Shown piece after piece: positions 25,645 to 36,824 of a stretch of 62,000 bases of DNA (position 1 is its first letter; every line of letters starts with the position of its first letter). Source of the stretch: Cristatella mucedo. Lineage: Eukaryota; Bryozoa; Phylactolaemata; Cristatellidae. The stretch is from contig WPIO01000002.1 of the NCBI GenBank assembly GCA_009760855.2, positions 700,001-762,000 of the forward strand, written 5' to 3'. The position numbers were made by a program, and so were the translations under genes. A model generated the notes under the pieces. It did no database searches. It had not been told where the DNA came from and saw only the letters and a program-made list of their open reading frames with translations.

Positions 25645-26600
25645 GAATTTAACAGTCATCTTTGACAGCTGACTGAATTCTGAAAGCTTCGTTAAGAAGA
25701 CTGCTTCTTCAGCTACTCATCACGTCCGATCCCAATATAAGATTAAGGACCATCTGCCACGATGGCTTGCAAAAAATAGTTCCATGGCCTGGTATCGGTA
25801 AGATTATTGCGGTTCTATTTTGTCTGGGCTACGGAAAAACCAGCTAGACCAGCGGTTCTCAACCTGTTGGTCGCCACCCCTTTGGGGGTTGAATGACTCT
25901 TTCACAGGGGTCGCCTAGCACCATCGAAAAACACACATTTCCACATTTTGCAAACAATAATTTTATGATTTGAGGTCTCCACAACACGAGGAACTGTATT
26001 AAAGGGTCGCGGGATTAGGAATGGTGAGAACCTCTGAGCTAGACCAATGCAGCTGGTGATGAAGTTGGCTGCAAGGCTAGTTAAAAATGCCCAGAAGTGC
26101 TACCATGTTGTACTAGTATTACCATTCCTTTGATGAAAGAGCTTCGATAGCTTCCGGTTGATCAACGGATTCAGATTAAAGCTCGTCTTACTCTTACCCA
26201 CAAGGCCCGCCATGGATTGACTCCTTCACACCTAGGAGAACTGCTGCACTATTTTATTCTCCTCGAGCCCTTTGGGTCGTGTATGGAAAATAAATTAGCT
26301 GTCAAATTCCTCCGTTTAAAGACGGTTGGTGACAGAAGCTTTTGCTCTGCAGGTCATAGACTGTGGGAGCTCAAACAGCTCTTACGAAACAAAATCTAAT
26401 TCTGCTGCCGATTGTGACACTTATTTTTCAGCTGTTCTGAGCTGCTAATTCCATGCTACACACTCGCTCAACTGCCATCCTGACTCAGCTATGCTTAGAT
26501 ACTCAACTGAATGGGTCTCCTTTCAGAAATTGAGAAATTGCGATGCACGCACTCAGGCGATAAAACTGTGATCTTGACCCAACATGCTGTCGACGCAATA
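25645..26600 (+). mobile_element. LINE-B fragment (non-LTR reverse transcriptase C-terminal part and 3' region), split by the SPIN-like element
   Basis: It parallels 29495-30120 base by base: GTTAAGAAGACTGCTTC, ATCACGTCCGATCCC, GGCTTGCAAAAAA, then GGTTGATCAACGGAT and CACAAGGCCCGCCA, corresponding to the LPVDQRIK and HKARH reverse-transcriptase C-terminal motifs. The reading frame is broken several times. The 3' region to about 26600 (CTGCTGCCGA, CTCAACTG) again parallels the second copy. Confidence 0.8.
25850..26036 (+). mobile_element. SPIN-like non-autonomous hAT transposon, complete, 187 bp
   Basis: It begins CAGCGGTTCTCAACC and ends GGTGAGAACCTCTG, short imperfect inverted termini typical of the SPIN group of hAT transposons. 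The interior (CCCTTTGGGGGTTGAATGAC, CAGGGGTCGCCTAGCACCAT, GAGGAACTGTATTAAAGGGT) also matches the SPIN non-autonomous consensus as I remember it. It is flanked by perfect 8-bp target duplications, AGCTAGAC at 25842-25849 and 26037-26044. It contains no transposase, so it was mobilised in trans. It lies inside a LINE-B copy and interrupts it. Confidence 0.92.
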
Positions 26601-28999
26601 CTTCAGACCCAACCTAATGAGTGGCGTGAGCCGCCTTAGCATTTTCCATTGCAAGGAAAACACTTAGGAAAACAAATGCAGTCGCCACTACAATACAGAT
26701 CGATCGCGGGAAAATGAGGCGATTCCACAACGAGGCAATCACTTGGAATAAAAATAAACGCGTACATGCATTCAGGATAAACATCGGCAAACGGTTTGGG
26801 TGCGTACGCGTCAGCGGTCGTTCACGTTCTAGGCGATGCCCCTGCGCTGCCAGCAGAGAAGAGGTAGCATCGATCGCTTATTCGAATGAAGGCAGGATCG
26901 GTGCGTGGTCGAGCCAAAAATTGTCTACTCTCAATCCGCCATGCAGGAACTTTGGTATATCCTAATGCTAACTTGCTGCTCGGTTCTGTTGGCTTGCCGA
27001 GCTTTGCGCGACGACAACGCAGATAGCTAGCTACCCAATCGCCCGCTAAGCAGGAGCTTGGGCGGGCGGCTGTCGGTAGGGATCTCGCGTCGAGATGCTA
27101 TTTGTCTGGCACCTGCATCGGCTGGCGGGCAGCCAGGTAAATAAACTATCTGGACACGAGACGCCCAACCCGCAAAGAACTGGTTGAATTACAATTGCAG
27201 GTGGCAGACGGCTCGGCGGTCACTCGCGGCTGGTCAAACCATCAGCCATTGACGACGAACCAATCTAGACCTCGCCCTAGAAACCCGCTCGTTAAGATCG
27301 CACAGCCCGAATGCTAAAACCATGACTGGCTGTGGCTCGACTTGTAGCAGCGCAGCCAAAGGCCTAGCGGCCAAAGCCACCGCAGCCGTATTCCCACCGA
27401 GTGCCCTGTCCAGCTTTTCTGACCGGGCGCTACGTTATTTATTTCGTCTCGACTTCCGCTTCGATTGAGCACTGCACCGGAAACCAGAGGTAATGATATC
27501 GCCTCTGGCGATCTCGTTAGCTTCGGCGATATGCCACCCTCTCGAGGCGACACTTTTCGAAGCCGCGAGTCTTCAAGGTAGACGGCTTTCAGTCGCTGCG
27601 AATTTGGAAATTTCCACCGACATCCCAGTTTTGTGCCTTTCCTGTAAAGGAGTTAACACCGTTACGGCTAAATATTGGACAAATAGGAGTGACACGATGA
27701 AGCACAGTGCATAAATGATACTTAACACTAGTAAATGATCCATTTAGACTGAGCTCCTCACTTCTCAGCTGAACCTATCTTGGTGCATATTCTAAATATC
27801 TGTACGATCCCAACTCTTCAAACATGGCGCGAGCCCTCATCCGGGGTCTTGCCCGCACTAGGTTCCGTAAGCAGTCAGAAGGTGAGAGCTAGTGGGGTGA
27901 CATCCTTATGTGAAATACGCTGCAAAAATAAGTTGCGGTCTGCCTCTATGCTCATCTAGGTTTATTAGTTCGCTAGTTCGTCCATTTGTCCGTTCCTGAC
28001 GTCAAACTTACATGAACTCTTTCGTATTGTTTACATAGTCGCACTGCAAGGGTAGAGCAACAGTGGGTGTCGAAAAAGGGGGAGACAGTTTACTAATTTG
28101 CATCTGTAGCTACAACATGCTCTTTCATGATTGATGTCGAACGTGGAAATGCACGACGCGACTAATAATGAGAGGCATCACTATCTTGCATCCCGTACCC
28201 TGGACTATTGATAGCCTTCCGCTTTCTTTAAAAGTAATTAAAAGTAATACAGTAATTTAATAATAATTTAAAAGTAATAAAGTTGCATTTCGATGAGGCG
28301 CATCTAGTGATTCGCTCGTGCGCTAGAGCATATTGGCCATTGACGGCGTCCTCCGGGATCTAATACAATTAAGTAAAGTGGTTCCAATTTAGGGTCTCCG
28401 GTTACAGCTGCACGAAGAGCTACGTTAAATGTAATCCGTTGGCTGCCCTGTATTAAAAGGTAAGCAATCGTGCGCTCAGGTCCCGGGAAAAAAGCGCGGG
28501 TTCATCGGGGTTCAAGAGCCAGAACTCCACTTAAATTTCTCTCCTTCGTGTAACGAGAGGCGTCTATTGAGAGCATCAGTTATTAGTAGGACACTGGCGT
28601 AAGGATTAAAGCCGTTCAAGAGTCCTTCAAGAACGGAAATTGCCAAATACTTTTAGATTCTGCTCTCTAGCGAGGTAAGCATCTGTGACCTACCAAGACA
28701 AATCAGCTCTCGCTAACAGGGTAAGCAGCTGCGAACTACAACGACTAGCCGTTGCACATCGCTTAGGGAGTCTTGCGTTCAGCAGCTTGGTTGCCTGACA
28801 TTTCAGAGCAGCCAGATGAGTAATACCTTATCAACAAGCTCCAAGCCCTCTGTTTAATAGTTCCCTGCCGCGGGCGCCTTCCTGCTAGGGAGTTATAGGT
28901 TTCTTACGGGTTGAATTGAGAATCGGAATACTTTGGAGAACGCGTCTATGATAATAATTATTTCCTATCCTAGCATAGTTAAAACAGCAAACGTTTATA
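26601..28999. other. No gene recognised
   Basis: Short frames only; none shows a domain. Confidence 0.4.
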
Positions 29000-30297
29000 T
29001 ATTACCTATGTAGCAATGATGACAGGATGGGCACTGCCACAGCGCTGCTATCGGCAGCTGCCATCGACACCATTGATCGCGCTATGCAACTTGAACGATT
29101 GAGACGAGTGATTGTTTTTCAATCCGTGTCGTCCAGGGGTCAGGTCTCATCCACCAGACCAGTCACCTGTGGAGTCCCTCAAGGGTCCGCCATCGGTCCT
29201 TTGCTGTTCTCTATTTCTCGTCAAGCTCAGGCAAAGTGACTCAGGCCCATAGAATAGGCTAGCACTTTTATGCCGAAGAAACTCAGCTGTATTCACCATT
29301 TAAACCGCTGGAATCTGCTACAGAAACTAATAAGCTAAATGCTTGCCTTGCTGGCGATCGATCCTGGATGTCGGCAAATTTCCTTAAACTAAGCGACGGT
29401 AAAACTGAACTGCTGATCATTAGACACCCCAACCGTCTGGCTGAACAAGAAGGCTTTGATCTTGTAATAGATGATGCTGTTTGGCGACGGAATTTAGGTG
29501 TCGTCTTCCGACAGCTGCCTAGGTTTTAAAAGCTACGTTAAGAAGACTGCTTCCACATCACGTCCAATCCGTATCTAAGATTATGAACCGTCTTCCACGT
29601 GGCTTGCAAAAAAGTGTAACAAGCTCCTTAGTTCTGTCTCGGCTAGATTATTGTAATTCCCTTTTGGCTGCGCTACCGAAGAAAGCGACTAGGCCACTGT
29701 CGCTTTCAAGTACTATGGCTCCGAGGCTAGCTTACAAATCGCAGAGGTTTGACCATGTGCCTCCTTTTCTGAAAGAGCTGGGAGGGCTGCCGGTTGATCA
29801 ACGGATAAAGAGCAAAGTTCTTACGCTGACCCACAAGGCCCGCCACGTCTTGGCTCTTGCATACCTAGCCAGACTGCTGCATTAGTTTCAGCCTTCTCAT
29901 GCCCTCGGATCCTATATGGACAATACATTAGCTGTTCCATTCCTCCACTAAAAGACCGTAGGCAGCAGAAGTGTTAGCTCTGCAGGTCCTGTACGGTGGA
30001 ACTTACTTCCACAATTTTAACGCAACGACTACTCTCCTGCTGCCGACTATGGCAATCCTTTACAGCGGTCCTGAGCTGCTACTTCCATGTTACTCACTAC
30101 CTCAACTGCTCTTTTGACTAAGCTTTGCTTTTCACTTTCCCTTTGCTGCGTAAGATGAAGTCCGTTGGCTACCGGATGCGTAACGAAAGCCACTTGGGCT
30201 TTGAGAGTTCGCTAAACAAACTCTCCTGCCTAACACCCACATAGTCTTTGTGGATTTGTGGACATACTGACGAAGATGCATTACATTACATTACCCC
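29000..30297 (+). mobile_element. LINE-B fragment: reverse transcriptase middle to 3' end
   Basis: Decayed reverse-transcriptase motifs appear in order: AIDTIDRAMQLERLRR (from AFDTIDH) at about 29060, TCGVPQGSAIGPLLFSI at about 29165, YAEETQLYSPF (from YADDTQLY) at about 29275, SANFLKLSDGKTELLII at about 29370, SRLDYCNSLL at about 29640 and LPVDQRIKSKVLTL at about 29790. Frames shift between blocks. The 3' end is TTACATTACATTA at 30283-30295. The CR1/L2-like clade is inferred from motif wording. The catalytic YADD has become YAEE. Confidence 0.88.
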
Positions 30298-30436
30298 ATC
30301 ATAAAAAGTCCGGATCGCATCCCGTGTAGTCGGCTACGATCCCGTGGGTAAAGGAAAAAATCGTTAGTGCTTGGTTTTTCATCATGTACCTTGATAGGTA
30401 GGGCATAAATCCCGCCCCAAAGACCAAAGGGTGATT

Positions 30437-30483
30437 TAATAATTATAATAATAATGCAGTAGATAAAGCGCCCTCAGAGAACT

Positions 30484-30578
<95 letters not shown>

Positions 30579-30607
30579 GGCGCTTTACAATTTCTGCAAA
30601 GATTTAT
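30437..30607 (-). mobile_element. LINE-A 3' end containing an expanded (CT)n tract
   Basis: AATAATAATGCAGTAGATAA, AGCGCCCTCAGAGAACTCAA is the LINE-A 3' end. TCTAGGCGCTTTACAATTTC resumes after about 89 bp of pure CT. The tract sits exactly where other copies read AATCTCTCTCTAGG. Confidence 0.88.
30489..30577. repeat. (CT)n microsatellite inside a LINE-A 3' end
   Basis: About 89 bp of uninterrupted CT. Its borders coincide with the short CTCTCTCT run native to LINE-A. Confidence 0.95.
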
Positions 30608-32472
30608 GATGCGCAACTAAAGTCGCTGACCTGACCAGGCTGCCGCCATTCGCGTCGCCTTCTTGCAAGGGCGCGCGCCCCGAGCGCATGCGTTGCTGCT
30701 GCGTGGCCTTGGCTTCGTCTCTTGCCGTAGTTGCCCAGTCGCATCGTTGCTCAGCCCCGCGGCCTCAGAACTCGGCCGTCGGACGCCGCTTGCAAACCAG
30801 CTCACACTCGCGCATGCGCCCTGGGTAGCCAGCAACCCCACGAAGGCGGCGACCGTTCTCTCGACGCGGAACGGTCGTGAACGGGCGTGGTGGACACTAG
30901 CCCGGCATTCGGACTGTGACGTCATAACCAGGCGGCAGTACAGAGCGTTGAATTTGAATCTGTATTGCTGCTAGCGGCGAATGGTAACGGCTGCTAGACC
31001 GTCTGGAAAAAAATCCGATACAGCGGCTAGCGGATTAAACATTTTTGTCATCTCACCGTTGCTCGAATGCTACTAGCCCGTTACTTTACTAATGGAAGGA
31101 GCACGTTTAGTGGTATATCAGCGGCCAGCTGATTTACCCAATTCCTTAGTTGTCTGCATTTAAAGAGGAACAATGCTTTGCAAATTCAGAGATTTTTCTG
31201 TTAACCATACCTGGCAACAAATTACCCTAGAGCTTCGAAGGAGCACTAGCAAAAAACGGCTCACTGAATAGGTAATGCGACTGATACAACTACTGAACCT
31301 AGCAGTCAATAAGTTTTTAAAGCTTTGCAATGTTTTTAACATTTAAGTTCAGAGTCCGAGCTTTGTACGTACTTCAAAGTAGGTGCATACCTACTTCCTA
31401 GTAAACTCACCCAAAATACAAATGAACATGGCGGCCGAGTACCGGAAAACTTGTTTAAGATCGTTATGACATACAGGTTTAACGACTAAAAGGTTCCAGC
31501 TCTTTGTCGTAGTTAAGCAAACTTACAAGTTGCACGATGCTTTGCTGAAGATGGAGCCGTCAGCTAACAGTTTTCTAGCACGATAAGCTTGAGCATGATT
31601 GACAGTTGAATTGTGATATTGTTGCTGAGATGGAAGGGTTCGATAAGTAAGAAATGGTTTCGGTTGCAGATCTTAACTAGAGTGCTCTCTTTATTCTCTT
31701 GTTCTATGCATTTTCTCGTAATGTTTGCAGTGATTAGAAATAAAATACTTGCTAGGCTGCACTTCAAATGCTATGATGGTCAGTGCCATATCGTAGAGCC
31801 TTGCAGTGAATTATTTACCAGAGGCAGATGTCCGTGCTCACAAACGAAGGGTAGAGAATGCAGAAAACATCATGGAACCTAGGTCATTACTAGATGCCAA
31901 AGGGCTAATGCCAGCCATGCCATTGCAATTCTAGAAGACGATATATAAGAACACACATCACTCGTCTGACTAAACTGTGCGAGATTGCTCTCTGGCGCAT
32001 GTTTATGCCTGATGGCGTATTGTGAGTATTGTGAATGTCTTCCTTTGCACGATGACTTTAGCCGCAAATGGACACTATCGAACATCAAAAACATGATTAC
32101 CTTACTTTTATCAGGAGCATTTCTTTGTTGTATTTTTTAATTGAAATTATTATAGTTTTGTATGATCACGGCCGACTAATGATATTTTCATGTCTTTCAT
32201 TTCATGTTAAATTGTATCTAGTCATTACACTATAGGCTTCTGTTATCTCCTAAATGTTGGTACTACTAAATGCATTTTACTGTGCAGAACTCCGGAAATA
32301 TTATTCAATGGTTAACTTTCTTCCTCAGCATTTGCTGTCGTGGCTGATTTTGGCTTTTTGCAGATTTTGGCTAATTTTGCAAATATTTTGACCTTTTTGC
32401 GCTGATTTTGTCTAAATTTAAGCTTTTGTTCGGAGAATTTCGTCGGAACCTACAGATCGAGTACCGTCTCAT
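30608..32472. other. No confirmed gene
   Basis: 30610-30960 is moderately GC-rich. At 31735-31880, after a TTTGCAG acceptor-like site, a short Cys-rich frame (HFKCYDGQCHIVEPCS, RGRCPCS) is open; its start resembles an LDL-receptor class A repeat, but the acidic calcium-binding end is absent. Confidence 0.25.
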
Positions 32473-32552
32473 TGCAGCAAATGTAAAGCGCCTAGAAAGA
32501 GATTAAGTTCTCTGAGGGCGCTTTATCAAGTGCATTATTATTATCATTATTA
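32473..32552 (+). mobile_element. LINE-A 3' end, isolated
   Basis: GCAGCAAATGTAAAGCGCCT, AGAAAGAGATTAAGTTCTCT, GAGGGCGCTTTATCAAGTGC, then (ATT)n interrupted by one C. It lies just upstream of a longer copy in the same orientation. Confidence 0.88.
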
Positions 32553-32619
32553 CCGTCATCGACTGGTTCTCAGCGGAGATTTATTGCTCCTCACCTGGAA
32601 AAAGTAGCGTCGGCTACGT

Positions 32620-33371
32620 CAAATATGTCTAAATTTCGGTTTAGATAAGGATACCACGTCCAAGTTGGTCCACGCATTTGGGACACTCCGTCTTGACTTC
32701 TGTAACTCCCAACTGGCTGACCTACCAGCATGTGCAATCAGGCGATTACAGCTGGTGCAAAACTCCGCATCTAGGCTTGTCTGTCGTGAGCGTCTCAGTT
32801 GCCACATCACACCACTTCACGCCGACGTGCACTGGCTACTAGTCAAGCAACGGATCGACTTCAGGGTTTTGTCGCTAACACTTAGGTCACTTCATTCTTT
32901 GGCTCCAACCTGTCTCTCAGATCTACTCCACCACCAGGCCAAGCATCGTACCACCCGCTTTTCGGAATCAAACTCTTTCTAATACCTTATTCAAACCTCA
33001 AATTCTTTGGAGACCATGCATTTAGTTCGTATGCTCTCAAAGCCTAGAACTCACTACCAACTTGCGTCAGAACATCCCCTGACCACATTTAAAAAGAACT
33101 TAAAAAAACACCTATTTAGGACAGCATTTAGTGGGTCCCTGTGATTCTTCCTTCATGTGCTTGCGCGTGCTTACACTGTGCATGATGCCACTAACCACAC
33201 TTGCATGCTGACCCTGTGCATGTCACCCCTAACCATGTCATTCATGTTGTTTATCAAGCATGATATTACTCATCATTCAATCGTGATTCCCTTTGCAGCC
33301 AAGGTAAAGCGCCTAGAAAGAGATTAATTTGTCTGAGGGCGCTTTATCAAGTTCATTATTGTTATTATAAT
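32620..33371 (+). mobile_element. LINE-A reverse transcriptase C terminus and 3' end
   Basis: The frame from 32665 reads KLVHAFGTLRLDFCNSQL, LQLVQNSASRLVCRERL, VHWLLVKQRIDFRVLSL and LAPTCLSDLL, then decays. The non-coding 3' end to 33371 includes CTGACCCTGTGCATGTCACC and AAAGCGCCTAGAAAGAGATT, then an ATT-rich tail. It has the same truncation region as the 5165-5951 copy. Confidence 0.92.
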
Positions 33372-34384
33372 TAAATTACCGGCATCGAGTTAGTCTTCCC
33401 TCTCGTTACTAGAGAAAACGAAGTTGAAGCTCGTGCACTTAAATTATGAAATTTTCTGGCCCTGATTTTAAGAATAAAAATGGCGCTCGCCGTTTAAGGA
33501 TCTTTATGGTAGTTTCCCGGCTATGCATACATATCCGCTTGATGGGCTTGCACACATTTTGACCACGATTGCGAGTTTCTCGAGGACGTTGGTACTACAC
33601 TCAAAAATAAACTGGAGCTGCGAGGTACTGGTGCTTTTGATAGGAATTATTTTTAGTTTAGCAAAAGCAAATTTGCATTGGAAGGCGATGTCATCGGAAT
33701 TACTTAGCTAAATCACGCGTCGTCTCCTGAGGATCACTTCAAAGTAATCCTAATAAAGTCGAACGCAAGCTTTTATCAGTAAAATCATTTCCATGCCTGC
33801 TTTCGTAATTATCATGCGTTGATTAAAGTGGGTTCATTGGAATAGATGTACGCCATCTACAAAAAGATTATGATATCAGGCTAAAATTAATGAAATTTTA
33901 TCAAATGTTTTGGCCACGGAAAGTTAGTTTTCCCACTGCCCAACACAATGTAGAGTATGTAAGGCATTCCTGGCTCTCCTTCCAAAGATAACTTTACTGA
34001 TGCGAGATGCGAAGGTGGCTACATGACGCAATTTTCTCAAAGCAAGAATCTCAACCCCTAAGTAGGGTGTGCGTGGATTTATGACTCGCTCAACGTTACC
34101 ATAAAGTCAGCCAATGTAATACTGGCATCACCTCATCAAGCCAATTGAGTTGTTAAAAATATTATAAATTATGAAAAGCATACCAATCATTCATCTTTTA
34201 AGCATTGATTGATAGAAAAAAGCTCGAATTTGAGTACCCAAGAAAGACGCTGCAAATATTTGACTATCCCGGATAAGCGTCGGCAGGGATTCTATCCCCT
34301 TGGGTTATAAAACTGATCTAACTTAAATTGCGATATTGCATCAAAATTGGACGTTAAAAAGATAAAAATATTAGCGGATTTAGC
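33372..34384. other. No gene recognised
   Basis: AT-rich, without long frames or recognised repeats. Confidence 0.4.
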
Positions 34385-34475
34385 ACCCTCATTTTTATAG
34401 CCAAAGAAGAGCCTCAACGGCTATCACCACCGATTTCAGTAAGTAATAAAAGATCGCATCGCAAATGACAGCAGT
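34385..34475 (-). mobile_element. SINE-A 3' part
   Basis: TATAGCCAAAGAAGAGCCTC, AACGGCTATCACCACCGATT, then the body decays. The promoter-box half is missing. Confidence 0.65.
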
Positions 34476-34864
34476 ACTACGGGAGCACTAGAGATCTTTC
34501 AGAGCAGCGGATCCGGTTACAATCCACCGGACAAAGGAATTAGGATTAATTAATTTGATTAATTGCAAAAAATTATATACCCTACAGTTTTGAGCAACAA
34601 TTTTTTCATTCCTGTCTTCCAGAGCTTTAGGTGCAGTTTTCGAAGATGAAACGAAGTATATTTGTTGTGATCCCCAAAATTCATGTCAAGTATGCCTTTT
34701 ACATATTAAGCACCTTAGCACAGGCGTCCACAGAGTAATTTTTCTCGACATCGCCTCGATAAATAAGCCACAAACTGAGAAAAATACGTCCGCCAGATGT
34801 TTACAGCCTCTTGATGCAATCTTAGAAAAAAGTATTATGTAACCACTTTAGTAGCTAGAACTAA

Positions 34865-35035
34865 ACTGAGCATATGGGGTGCTCGATCTTCAAGACCAAG
34901 GTCGTGGTTTCGAGTCCTGCCATAGGCTATCATTTATTGCCCACGACAACCAGTGGTAACAATCACTAAGGCTCTTCTGCAGCCATATAAATGAGGCTGT
35001 TGGGTCAGTTAATCTTCTGGATACTCCATTTATTT
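34865..35035 (+). mobile_element. SINE-A copy
   Basis: GGTCGTGGTTTCGAGTCCTG (B-box region), CACGACAACCAGTGGTAACA, TAAGGCTCTTCTGCAGCCAT, ATAAATGAGGCTGTTGGGTC. Diverged, plus orientation. Confidence 0.72.
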
Positions 35036-35071
35036 TACAATTCGTGTTACCGGAAAACAACAAATATAATT

Positions 35072-35205
35072 CACTCGTGCAGCGCCCCAAGATAACTCAA
35101 CCTCGATTCAGGCGCTTAGCATATGCCTCGGGGCTCGAGCCCAGGACCTCAGCCATTGTTCGGAGCGAGCACCTTAACCAGTGGACCAAACCAGCTCTGC
35201 AGTAA
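35072..35205 (-). mobile_element. SINE-B copy
   Basis: CGCCCCAAGATAACTCAACC, TCGATTCAGGCGCTTAGCAT, GCCTCGGGGCTCGAGCCCAG, GAGCACCTTAACCAGTGGAC. Minus orientation, shortened in the middle. It lies 55 bp after a plus-strand SINE-A copy. Confidence 0.8.
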
Positions 35206-35261
35206 TGATAAGGAAGGTAGTAGTGGTAATGGATTCGAGAACTGCTTTAGGCAATTATTAA

Positions 35262-35362
35262 ACTTTTAATTAATTAATTATATTAAATAAAATTAAATTA
35301 TAAAATTATATTATATTAAACTATTAATTAATTATTAAACTATTAATTATATGTTAAGCTTT
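35262..35362. repeat. TTAATTAA-type AT-rich simple repeat
   Basis: Nearly pure A/T, with repeated TTAATTAATTA and AAATTATA units and local self-complementarity. Confidence 0.85.
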
Positions 35363-36164
35363 ACTTTACTTTATCTGTGAAGAATAAATGCGCAGAACAA
35401 ATTATGAATATCATGCCTCAACGACTTCGTTAAGTGATCAACGCTAAAGGTAGATGTATCACATGCTGAAGCTTTTACCTTTTCAACACAGTTTGATTGA
35501 GTTTGACCACAGTGTGATTTACGAGAGTTTTTGCTTAAGATATTTTTGTATTTTATAATATCACCAATCTTTTGGAAAAATAATTTAATTTCAAATGCAC
35601 CGCTCTCATGATCACATAAGCAACCCTTGTGAAGATTAGTGGCTATTTTACATGCTTTAATTGTAAGGCATAAACAATTGTGAAATAATACCGCTTCGCA
35701 GGCACAATTTATTACAGATCATTACTGCCGTTCTAGCCTGTAGGACACGAGAGAGGGTATTGGGCTTTTTGGCGTAGACAAGTTCTACGAAGAACATTTT
35801 TTAAGTAGACCAGTTTCTTGGTATGGCATTGAATTTTTAAGTGGCGCTCGTGCACACACATTTAAACCCTTAGTGCTATGTTTTTGAAGTTCAAATACTT
35901 CTTAAATTAATTCTCAAGATTCTGCGCACCTAGTTGTTACGGCTTGTAGAGTGTATCCTCTAAATATCACGACCTTTAGCTGACGCGTTTTGGAGCAGCA
36001 ACTCAGTAAATGTCTGGCCCATTTCAGCTCTCCAATAGATCGCTGCTTTTTTTTAATCCTTCTCGTTGACTCGGGCAGTATGCAGCCGCTTTAAAACTCG
36101 CCGGAAGAGAAGCCATGAACAAGGATTAAGGATATGCAATTTAAAACGCGTCAATTTTAGACAG

Positions 36165-36390
36165 CCATGAAAAAGCACACAAGTATATTGCATAGAGCAG
36201 CGTGCGAAAGCTCACGAAAAGATAGTCCAGGCCACCTTTTAGTGGAACCACTGGTTGGTAGCATGCACAGGTTCCTTTACCAGTAAGCATGCAGAGCATA
36301 CAGAAAAAACACAAGTTCACTGGATGGCAGTGTTGGCTGAGTATAACAAATTCATCATTTGCTGTAACTTAAGTGGTGCCAAGTAATTGC
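36165..36390 (-). repeat. Unclassified dispersed repeat, copy 2
   Basis: AAAAAGCACACAAGTATA, AGGCCACCTTTTAGT, GTAGCATGCACAGG, AAAACACAAGTTCACTGG, GGCTGAGTATAACAAATTC, matching the order of blocks at 15080-15310. It lies between unassigned DNA and the pogo-like element. Confidence 0.5.
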
Positions 36391-36572
36391 AGGCGGTGAC
36401 CCTAGCCAAGAGCGAGCTCCAAACTTATACTTTCGGTACATACGGACTGAAAGCTCAACCAATCAAAGATTTCAATTAAGTGAGAGAAGCGGCAAGATGA
36501 CTAGAAGCTGAGGAGTCGGTGGTTGGAGAGCACGTGACTGTAGGAGCACGGAGATCAACTAGGTAAATGGTA

Positions 36573-36822
36573 CCGTATTTGTATGAGGTTAAGTCGCACT
36601 TTTTTCCAATTTGAAAAGATAACAGCGACTTATACACTGCAAGTCAGTGTCAGTCACTGCATACAGTAAAAGTGACGATTCAGACAATGACAATGCTGCA
36701 GAAGACTATGAAGATGTTAGCAGTGATACTTATGACGCTTTTAAGAAACTTTTTTCAAACATTTTGACTATAAATTTAGGGTGCGACTTATACTTGAGTG
36801 CGACTTATACTCTAAAATAAGG
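36573..36822 (+). mobile_element. TA-flanked pogo/Tc1-like miniature transposon, 250 bp
   Basis: TA dinucleotides flank it on both sides (36571-36572 and 36823-36824). The left end CCGTATTTGTATGAGGTTAA with GTCGCAC matches the complement of the right end (CCTTATTTTAGAGTATAAGT then CGCAC). Right-end motif GTGCGACTTATACT is repeated twice. An internal frame reads DDSDNDNAAEDYEDVSSDTY, the acidic end expected of a pogo-type transposase, so it probably derives from an autonomous element by internal deletion. Family assignment is inference. Confidence 0.7.
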
Positions 36823-36824
36823 TA

